Shown one piece after another: positions 23,269 through 33,600 of a stretch of 64,000 nucleotides of DNA. How positions within the stretch are numbered: position 1 is the first letter of the stretch; each line of letters begins with the position of its first letter. The notes below the pieces were generated by a model that had not been told where the DNA came from, ran no database searches, and worked only from the letters and a program-made list of their open reading frames with translations. This stretch comes from Symbiodinium natans (taxonomy: Eukaryota > Sar > Dinophyceae > Suessiales > Symbiodiniaceae): NCBI GenBank assembly GCA_905221605.1, contig CAJNDS010002513.1, positions 310,001 through 374,000 of the forward strand, written 5' to 3'. A program made the translations under genes and the position numbers.

Positions 23269-24187
23269 TCACGCAAGAGACCTCTCAAAAACAAAAGAGT
23301 GCAAGCAGGATGCAATCCGACTGTTCTGCTTCTGCGCTTCTTGCAGCTGCTGCACTTGCTGGCTGAGCTTGACCTGGTCACAGACAATTGTTGCACTTGC
23401 TGGCTGAGCTGGTCACAGACGACAGATAACTTCAGATCAGCTTCCTATCATGAAGTCGCTGCTGGCCCGACACATGACATGACGGGGTGAAGGAGTCAAA
23501 ACAGAAGCAATCTTACCCTCTCTTGCAGGACGAGGTGGCTGTTGTTTGCCGCAGGGCAAACCTCGGCTGCAGACAGTCACGGCCCCAGCCCTCCCATCGC
23601 TCCGCATTGGCATTCCTGCCAGCACATCCTGCGCTAAATTGTACGGATGTACTTGGGGCGGGCAGCAGGTCGGCCGATCGGGCAGGACCGTGGAGCTGCA
23701 TGCACCGCTCCGTGAACTCCTTCGGAAGTGACCCATGAGGACGTGTTCACAAGTGACCCAAACCACGTGGTCACAGGCACAAGCGACACGCTCGGCTCGA
23801 GCTTCCGTCTGCCCAGATTCTGTTCAGGTCTGAAGTGAAGCCTCGGCCTAGCAGGTCTGTCCTCCACGCTGACCGTATGATCCCCGTCCATGTCGAGAGA
23901 AACAAAGAGCGTCCAAGCATCCACAGCTCCAATCCTGAATGTCTGACGCTGATCACCGAATATGGTCCATCAGACAAACACACGCGTCGCCGTGCAACTA
24001 ATGCTGAAGCTCACCATCGAACGCAGCTTAACATGCGCAAACTTAATGCCGCGAGTATCTGCAATGACTCGAAGAATGCCTTCACTGCCTCATCTTCGAA
24101 GAACTGCTCAAACTCCGTGTAAGTGATGTGCCCTTCGCCTTCCAGTCAGTGAGCTTTCCGCCGTGGTCCCTACATGCACTCTCACAC

Positions 24188-24229
<42 letters not shown>

Positions 24230-27200
24230 AAACACACAAAAACACAAACACACAAACACACAAACACACAAACACACAAACACACAAACACACAAACACA
24301 CAAACACACAAACACACAAACACACAAACACACAAACACACAAACACCCAAACACGCAAACACACAAACACACAAACACGCAAACACACAACACACACAC
24401 ACACAAAATGTTGAAGCAAGACGGCTCCTCGCGAATCGATTTTCGTGAAGAGGTGGGACACCAAATCTCTCAGCTCCTTCTGCGGCACGACGATGTTTGA
24501 ACTTGCCATGATTAATCAATTAGGTCGTGAAACTCGGCACTGAACGTTCCACATAAAGCATACTGGGCACGTTGAACCACCCAAGGTCCTGCCGCGTCTG
24601 AACCAATGTTTGGACGACCATTTCGTGATCGCTCTCTGCCGCTTTGATAGCACTGTTGCAGAACACGCCAGTCATTACCTCGCAGGAACAACTTTTCTTT
24701 TGCAAATGCCGCAGAACGGGCAAACCACAAGCCGAAGGCAACGGGAAGACCTAAGTAAACTCACGTCGGCAGAAAAGCGGCCCGAAAGGAAAAAGATGGC
24801 GAGCCACTAGCCCGGAAGGACGGCAACAATCCATGCATATCCATGCTGATAGGGATGGAAAGTTGCCCAGAATGGACAGGACTATGTACGGGCTCATTGC
24901 TCACAGTCAGAGGAGCATGCCAACCAGCAGCAGCTGCGCAATCCCCGCAGTAGGAAAGCGAGCCCGAAAAAAGGAAACTGCAAGAAGTCAAGTCGATCAA
25001 ACCTGCTGCTTCTCTCGAACACGCCGCCACCCACTCATATTAACTAGGGGACCGAAGCCCTTGAAACAAATCCTTAGCTGCCACCCCCACTCAGGGGGGG
25101 CAGGGCAGGCTCCAGGAGGCGGTGGTTGAAACTTGCGAACATCGTGCAGGAATGAAGAAACACATTGGTTTATGGCAGCAGCAAGAAGACCCATCTCATG
25201 GCACGGTTCAGTTTTTCTGCGGTGAGAAAAAAAAACATGCCCTGAAGCACACGGCGATCGTACCGACTGGGAGGTTCAAGGCGAGGCCAGCCAAGTTTTT
25301 TTCAGAGGACACCGTGAGGAAAGCAGAAGAAATCTTGGAGGAAGCTCGCCCACTCATCAATGCGAGGGCTGTGAGGATGCAGTCAACAAGCAGCCTTGCA
25401 AGCGAGAACTCTGACAGACACTCAAACAACCTGAATCGGATGGCAGCCCACGAGGCTACGTCTCCCGCAGCTTCCCCTGAACAGTCTATGTTCGAGCACT
25501 TCGCGACGGGGTATGTACCGGCAAGGCTGCCGCATGCCAAGCTCACGGCACCAGATGCCACGAAGAAAGGACGAGTTGTCCCAAGCAACCCAAATGATCA
25601 GGGCGCGAAGGCAGCCAACATCAACGAAGTGTCCACGCACGGCAAGCATTGCGAACAGCGTGCTGAAGTCCTGTCAATCAGGGCGGAGGTCCGATGACGT
25701 CCTCTGGCTGGACATGGAAGCGACACCAGTTTTGAACTGGTCCTCGAACACGAAGCAACAAACTCACGACACTGCTGCCCTTGCCAATGGGAAGATTGCA
25801 CTTTCATCCTCACCAAAACTGCGGGGCCAAGTGCCCAGCGAACGTATTGCATGTGTGTAAGCAGAGCAGGAGTTGACCAACCATTCTAGTGGATCCCACA
25901 ACGCGCCCGCCAGAAACAGCGTGGCCGTAAGAAAGGCAGGCCCATGTGACATCTGGGAGTCCTTACCGCGGCGTGAGAAACGGGCCCTCTGCAAAGGACT
26001 CCAGGTCCCCTCAAGGCGACAAAGCGCCACAACATATTGATGACGGCACCCACGTGCGATGGAGGAAGGCAAGGACAAGTTATTAGAAACATCAACCTGA
26101 TTTTTAAAACATAGCGGCCTGCCAACACTCTGCAAGTTGTCGGGAACGTGCCCGCATGAAATCTGCCGCCCATCATGAACCGCAACACAACGTTTCTCAA
26201 ACCAACACCGAAACGTCAGGCTCAACATGACTGCGGCTGAGTGGCATTTAACACAGCAAAACTGCAGAATGCAATATACAGGTGGAAGAGCTGGACCTCA
26301 TCGAGCGTGAGGCTTTTCATCAGCAACTATTTTATAAAGGCTCGCATGCCCAAAAAATCGGGGCCTTCGCTCATCCGAAACTGTTCCTACACTGTTCTCT
26401 CTGCCAAAATCTGCTCCACAGCCAAAGCACCCATAAGTAGGGACCCATGTCCGGAAGCTTGTAGAGCGCATCGCCCGGAGAATTCCAGGTAAGTCCATCT
26501 GAAATTACTCGGAACCTTGGGGCCCAGCAAAACGTGCGCTCTGCACAAATGAGATGCACAAGGACAAGGGACGTGGCGATCACTGGCCCGTCGGGCCCTG
26601 CTGTAATTTCTCGGACAGCGAGGTTTGCTCAGTTTAACCTTGTTCTGTTCTGCGATGAACAGGCTACACCTCGTTCTTTTGATGGTAACATGGCTCCCGC
26701 ATGTCCAACCTCTGGTACCTTTGAGAAAGAGGGGGAGGGTGCGGGAGAGGGTTAGCGACAGAAATGGTAGGATAACTGAGTGACCCTGGATTCTCGAAAA
26801 CAAAGAACGGAATTTGGAGCAGAGGTCGACAAGAAAACGCGCACAGAAGGAGAAAAAACTACGTCGTGTATGTTTCTTCTTGTCCTTTTTCCTGGGACGG
26901 GGACCACCCCCCCCCCTCGTACTAAAGGGCCTGTAGGGAAACCTCGGCAGAGCGGGCACAACATTGAAATACAACTTTCTCCCAGTTGTTGCTTCCCTAA
27001 GCCATCTCATCTGAGGGGCATTGTTATGAAGGAGCGGTACAAGGACCCGAAGTAGAGAGTCACCTCACTCAGGTGTTGCACCTGTTCAGAAGTCATGGGT
27101 TCCACCTGCTCCTTTGTCTCGATGATGAAGTCCAGGGCAGCATCCGTGAAGAGGATAGAAAAGATATACATGATCAGCGACAGCAATACCATGGCCCATG

Positions 27201-28194
27201 CCAGCGATTTGAGGGTTCCCACCAGAGATTGGACCAAGGTACGCAGTGAGCGAAACAAGCGTACCACTTTCATAATCCGCACCACACGGAAAAGCCGGCC
27301 AACGCGGATCAGCCGCATAAGCCTGAAGTTGCTGTTGGTTCCGCGGCTGCTGGTGCCCGGCGTCATCAAATCAATCAGCAACTCAATCCACGACGATGAC
27401 ACGACGAACACATCTAACCTCAGCGGAGAAAGATGAAACACGATAATAAGCGCTACCAGCTTCACACCTATGTTGAGCATGCCAGCCCAAGGCACCAATT
27501 CCAGTGCCACTCTGCTGCCCACAAATAGTTCACCACCCCTTCCGCGACCAAGCGCAAGCAAACCTCTGCCGTGAAGAGAATGGCATAACTCACGTGGATG
27601 GTCAAGAATGTCACATACGCGTAATGAGCCGGATTCCGGACTTGCGCCTAGGCTCTCAGACAACAAGGCCAACCAGACACCATAATTTGACAAAGAACGG
27701 GCACAAGTCATGGGTACTCGACTTGGATCCCTTCGCTGTGAACACCATCGAAAGCCCTCATGTGGTCGAGCTGCGTGGTATTCCAGCTGCACACCCAGGT
27801 AAACCGAGTTGGACAACACTACAAACGCGAAGAAGGCATTCGAGGAGTTCGAATTCACAACTCGCCCTTAGCTCTCTGTTCAAGAGCCCTGTGGGCGTGC
27901 GGGACTGAGCAGGGCGCACCTCTGTTTACAGATGATGGTGATCAATCCTACGAGACAGCCATCCTTGGCACTCCGTTTCCTATTTCTGAGGCAAGCTTCG
28001 TGCCCAGCTTTGGCATCTTTGCCAGCGAGTCAGGTTCTTGGCATCCGACTCCTGCTCCTCCTGCACATGGCTGAGCTAGACTCGAAAACAATGTAGATTC
28101 CACGACACGTGGTTTGACGATCACAGTCAGCCAATGGGTGAAAGAGAGAATCTTGCAAAGTTTTGCAAGAAGCCGCCCACAGAGACACAAAAAA

Positions 28195-28238
<44 letters not shown>

Positions 28239-29576
28239 GAGACAGAGAGACAGAGAGGCAGAGAGGCAGCTGCTGGTGAAGAAATGCAACTTTAAGTATT
28301 CAAAGTTATGCGGAAGGTTAGGGCGGTTCGGATAGGGGCCACGCTGCGCCAGAGCAGGTACGCTTAGAAGATCTTCAGTCCACCCCGACCCCTTTCACAC
28401 CTGGACTGTCGAGTGGCAGGCATGTATGCGCACGCCCGCCGACCCACCCAGACGCACACACGCACACACTCTGGCTTGGCAAGAACTGGCGCGAATAACA
28501 AACGCACACGCCCACATGTACACGCGCGCACGCTCATGTGGGCACACGTGAAAGCAATTGAAAACTCTTGCTGCGCCTCCTTGATTTTAGCCTTGCTCTC
28601 GTAGGCCTCTGCCACTCGCGCATGCGTCAATCGGGCCAGGTCGTGGCCTCAGAGCTGAAGCTGCTCAGAGTCTGCCCCCACGAAAAGATGCTTCAGTGAT
28701 GCTTCTCTACTGCAGATCCAGCCGATGTAAACACACAACATTGCGATGCGCCGCCACAGCTTTGTGAAGCACTGGCTCAATGAGGGAATCCTTTCAGGGC
28801 CAAGCTGCTGTCTAAAGGGTCCATGCCTAGGTCGGACTCGTTCGACTGCGCGCTGGACCGCTGCCGCTGAAGCTTATCAGTGCCTGAAAAAAAAAGTGCT
28901 GCTCCGGGGAATGTCATCTACACGAGCTCCAGTTGCCGTTTAGAAGCTTCCAGTCATCCGAATCACATGAGGGATGTCACCCGAGTCGAGCTCGCTTGAG
29001 AGTCTCATTTCAGACCTGGACACGTGTGGGCTCTCACGGCATTGCTTTTCTCACATCATCTCTTTCTGCCCATGCCCAGGCCTAAGGGCTGACCAAGCCT
29101 CCCCCCCCCTTTTCACGGTTCAACTTGCTGGGCATGATTTCTTTCGAGAATCCAAATGCACGTACATCGTGCCTGGAACTGGATTTCACATTGGACATCA
29201 GGAGAGGTGCGGGATGAGGCAGGGCAAACACTCTGACAAGCCTCGCCAGGCGAAAGCGTAGCAAGTCCTCGAAGTCTCCAAGCCGCGCATCCAAGCGCGT
29301 GAGGAGCCTAAGTGGGCCGAGGCTTGCAACTGTGGGCCGGCCTGGGGGGCCAAGGACACATCTGCCACGTACACTTCACGGAAGAGTTTAGGGTAAAGGT
29401 CATGCTAAAGATCGCCAACTTTACTCGGGCTTTCAGATCTAGGTCTGAGTCTATGACCAACGAAGTGTTGTGCAACCTAGCGTCTCGCGATGGCCGTTCT
29501 GCAAGACCTCCTCCACCAGCTTCGGCACATCGTGCAGCAGATCCGCCAGGGCAGGCAAGGAGTGCGGATCCGCCAT
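23269..29576 (-). CDS. Channel gene D: single-domain voltage-gated cation channel with EF-hands
   Basis: Exons: 29482-29576 (MADPHSLPALADLLHDVPKL), 29307-about 29180 (LDARLGDFEDLL), possibly a linker exon near 28565-28620, 27772-27866 (S1), 27496-27647 (S2), 27020-27418 (S3, S4, S5), 26459-26515 (pore, FRVISDGLTW), 26246-26312 (S6), 24589-24678 ([15 protein letters not shown]), 24428-24476, 24060-24138 (EF-hand 1, DSRGEGHITYTE), 23862-23934 (EF-hand 2, DMDGDHTVSVEE), 23719-about 23650 and 23269-23373 (coiled coil, LSQQVQQLQEAQKQ). S1 through EF-hand 2 joins in frame for 353 codons. Four consecutive introns after exon 24589-24678 start with GA. The join between the ADL motif and the coiled coil is unresolved; a small exon may be missing. 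The filter has Asp where A-C have Asn. Confidence 0.87.
24180..24408. repeat. CA microsatellite plus AAACACAC octamer array forming most of an intron
   Basis: A CA run is followed by about 20 copies of an 8-bp AAACACAC unit, then CA again. It fills most of the 289-nt GA-AG intron (24139-24427) inside the EF-hand 1 region of gene D. The long His-Lys-Thr-rich and Cys-Val-rich frames here are artefacts. Confidence 0.92.
28190..28270. repeat. CA microsatellite with GAGAGACA tail
   Basis: A pure CA run followed by CAGAGAGACAGAGAGG-type repeats. It lies in the linker-region intron of gene D. Confidence 0.9.
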
Positions 29577-30678
29577 GGCAGGCAAGGAGAGCAGGGCACC
29601 CTACCGCAAAGCAGCTGGTCCTGGTTCGGTTCCTGGCCGCTCCGAAACCCGGCTTGGATGTCCTAGTTTGTCAAGCTGTCTCTGATTTGTCAAGGCTTTG
29701 TGCACAATCTTGATCAAGCTTATGGTTCGGAAGTGCTCTCTTCCGGTGGCTTCCGCTCGGAGGAACCAAGGTCATCCAAGGTCCACAATGATTTCCGACT
29801 CGACGTCCAATGTCACTGAACTTCCCAGAGCCCTCCTTGATCATTCAGGCTTCTTTGATCTCCCTTATGTTCCCTTGTACGCCTTCGAATATCTTGGCTG
29901 ATCCTGCGCTACATGGACATCGCAACTCCCAGCGGGCATGATCTTAGGACGATGCAAGGCGGTTCTCGGATCCGAGGCAAAAAAAAAAGCGCGTCAAGAA
30001 TATGAAGAATATGAAGAATGCAGAGTGAATGCAGAGCACACAACCACGCTTTTTGCAATGACGTGTGGAATGTGCTGCACGTCCACCCGCTGGCTTCGCC
30101 AGTGGCCAGGTGCTAGGGATTGGTCCCCACGTTTGAAACCAGCAGCGACTGACTTTCGCAGTTCTGCATTGACGCAGAGGCCTGGACTTATCCAGCATCT
30201 TCCTCGCGTGTTGGATGTCCGGAAGGATGGCCAGCATGTTGTCCGAGAAGCTTGTGGAGTCACGCAAATCATGCTACCACATCACGACACGAGGTCCTGC
30301 CTCCCTTCCACCGCTCTAGATCTACGAAGGAGCAAACATCGACTCCGGAACTGTCAGGGAGGCCAGCCACTCGGGGCTGACAGCAAAACTGCTCTGGACC
30401 TTTATGAGACTACCGCGGAACTGATCCAACGCTTCCAACTCCACCCTGCCCGGACAAGATGTGCGTACGTGAATAGTTACTTGCTTTGATGATATGTGCT
30501 TGTTGCCCGACGCTACTCAAAGCAGGTGACCGCGATCGGTCAATTCAAACACGGAAATGCCTGCGTTCTTGGCTTGTTTCGCTCGCTGTCCCTGTCTCAA
30601 TACTCGGTTCCCCGAGGGTTGTCGACAAGGCGCTGCCTGCTACAAGGCGGCTGACAAAGAGAGAGCTTGCAGGGGGAC
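29577..30678. other. Intergenic gap between channel genes E and D
   Basis: About 1.1 kb. On the minus strand near 30190-30260 a protein-like phrase (SDNMLAILPDIQHARKML) is readable, bounded by a possible splice site. It might be an exon of an unrecognised small gene or part of a 5' leader of D. No repeat of note. Confidence 0.45.
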
Positions 30679-33600
30679 TCAGTGAATGTTCAGTGCAAAG
30701 CAACCTCGACATAGAGACAAACAGCATCTTTCATCAACCGCATAACTCATGTTGTGGGATCCAGGCGGGCCTGCACGTAGAAGTTGGGCGTCTAGTCGCT
30801 GCTGTGCCTTTTCGATTACGTGGAGCTGCTTGCCAATCTTCGCCTGGGAGAGCTGGGAACTCCAGCTAGCTACACATCATGTTTGGAACCACCCCTCGTC
30901 TCAGCACGTGCCAACCGCAGGGGACCGGCTGAACAGGGTTTGGATGGAGCGTGCTTGCCAGTATCTTGGCAGGATACAACTTCTTTCCTGATCTACGTGC
31001 GACTGGCGGCTCAGTGAACGAGAAAAAAACAACCAGACAGAAATAAACTGAGTAGTTCTTAGTGCTCTTTCTCCATCTGTATGGAGGGCCGGGCCATTCA
31101 CACCTCGAAGCCTTGAGTTTTGTCCGAGGTACACTGCTTTGCCGCAGAGCGTAAAGGTCTGCTGAACGAGCAGGGCCATGTAGCTGCAGACCTGGGAACT
31201 TAGAACCAGAAAGCTTCCTGTTGGAGCCTCTGCACATTCTGCAAAAAGTCCATCCGCCAGAGAAGCAGCAGCCAACCCCCACGCTTGCTCCACAAAGCCA
31301 ACTAGTTCATTCTCGAATTCTGGCGACGCCAAGTTTTGCAAAGGGTGCAGGTGTGCAGAAGAATCCCGACCTCCTAGCACAATATACCACAGTGGGATGC
31401 ACAATAGTTGGGCTTGGTCATGACCAGCCGCATCTCTCAGTGAACTCATCCACGCTGATCGTATGGTCCCCGTCCATATCTAAGCCTGAAGACGTATGGG
31501 CCCACAAACGACGTGCTATCCACAAGTCCCAAACGCGCTTTGATTGAAATTGATACAAGCATGTGAGCATGTGGGCGATGCACAATGAAATCTACGACGC
31601 TGCCCTCTTGTTTTGCCGCGGGGCTCTGGAACAAGGTCCAGGCATCGACGGCACCGATTTGGAGCGATTCGAAAAAAGCCTGGAGCAGAGTACGCTAAAC
31701 ACTCATCAAGAAAGAGGGCTGAGGAATCAGGCCTTGACTGCATCTTCTTCAAAGAGTTTCTCGAATTCCGTGAAAGTGATCTGACCCTGACCACGTTCAT
31801 CGATCCTCCAGCTATCCAAGCGTCAGAGAAACATAGAACAAGAAGAGAAAGGTTGTCCCAGCCCGAATAACTTTACATGTATCTGCTTCGAACGTCCCCA
31901 CTGAAACTTAGCAGGTCGATGGGCACTTTTCTGGGATTGACGATTGGGCAGCAAAGATACTATGCGGGATTCTCTGGGCTTGCCCGCCCCAGTTCATCGC
32001 ATCCGGACAAGAAAGGTTGCGGCCCCTTCGATTGGCCAAGCAAGGCCGATGTTTACCCTACAAAGCCAGCAGGTGGCCAGGGTTTGTCCCTCGGTGAGCT
32101 TAGGGCCTTAGGGGGAGAGACTCAATCCCAGCAGCCCGTTGCTTGCTGACAACCACAGGAGTATAGAGGAGTATATAGGAGTATGGACTGAGGTGAAGGG
32201 GTCTTGGGTCAATTAACTTGGGGCCGGCACCTTGCAGCTGACTGGCTTCGTGATTCAAAGAAGCCAGAAAACCAAAAGGGCGTTCAAAGGCATAGTTTTA
32301 ATATGTCAATGGTTTTGGGTTCAACATATCCAGCAAAGAATGGTTCAAAAATGCCAACAAAAACCATACCAATTGTTTTGGCTTCAAACAAAAACAGGTT
32401 TACTCGGAGCCGTTTAGGGTTTCGGTTTTTGACTTGAACCTTTAAAACCTGTCCTCGCCAGATTCGGAAGCCTCAGCAATCCAGTTCTGAATGCTGTTTT
32501 CCCACATGAGGGACAGCGTACTCGTCTCCTGCTCTAGCTTCGTAACACCAAAGCCCGAGAGAATTTGGCATCAAACAACTTCAGAAGAAGCAGAGCAAAC
32601 ACTCAAACCAATGTGCCAGGTCTGGCCGAGGTAGCGCAAGCCCTTGTCCAGGCCCAAAATGGTTGCAAAAAGGGCTTAGTGATTGGGTATGGGGGAGCAC
32701 ACACACAAACGCAATAAATACAGCTCTCTGCCAGCGTACTGGGCACCGCAACGGCCTACGACATTCCATCCTTGGCATCTGCCCCGTAGGGCGCTTGGGA
32801 AGCTCCTGGAGGCCGGGGAGGTCCAAAGCAAAGCCCAAACACAAAGTATTGCTCTCTTGAAGGAGTGATGCTTCTCCTCTGGGCGATTGCCATGCCCTTT
32901 CATGATTCAGTTCATGACGCGACGCAACGCTCGCGCATGGTCCCTGACATGAAACAAGGCGCAAAGACTCAGAAAAACACCAAGAAAAAACACTTCTTGC
33001 AACGATACAACACCCCCAAACACGCATTTCGTAACCGGAGGGAATGTATTGCGTAGACCTACGGACGCCCTGATGTAAATTCGCAAGGCTTGCGGTCTCA
33101 AAACCGCTTTGCAAAAACATGCCACATCCGCGCGCAACAGGTACCTGAAAGCCACCAGGCTGAGATAGCAAGGATGCCGTTTGTGAAACACTCGTCGCGA
33201 GAACGCTCAGCACGCAATGGTGCATCGGAGCATATGACAGCAGACGCCTCCGACCCCTGACGACGACTATAGTGACAGTAACAACTTAAAAACACATGAT
33301 TAGCAACAACTATGAACGTGAACCATGCTAAACGCACCCAGAGTCTGGTAGAACAATTGCGCAACTTGATCCTTGAGCTCCTGGCAGGTGTTTTCATGAA
33401 CTTCCCCAAACTTCCCTTCTTCCCCGAATGAAGAGCAGACCACTGTGGGGGAGTCCTGTCGCGTCTGAACCAATGACTGGACGACCATTTCGTGATCGCT
33501 CTCTGCCGCTTTGATAGCACTGTTGCAGAACACGCCAGTCATTACCTGGCTGCGAGAAACTTTTGTGGCGCAAATACCCCCCAAAACAGGCAAAGGACAA

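Noticed and set aside
24082-24519. Cys-Val- and His-Lys-Thr-rich frames on both strands
   Set aside because: They are the CA/AAACACAC satellite in six frames; the real coding parts are the short exons on either side.
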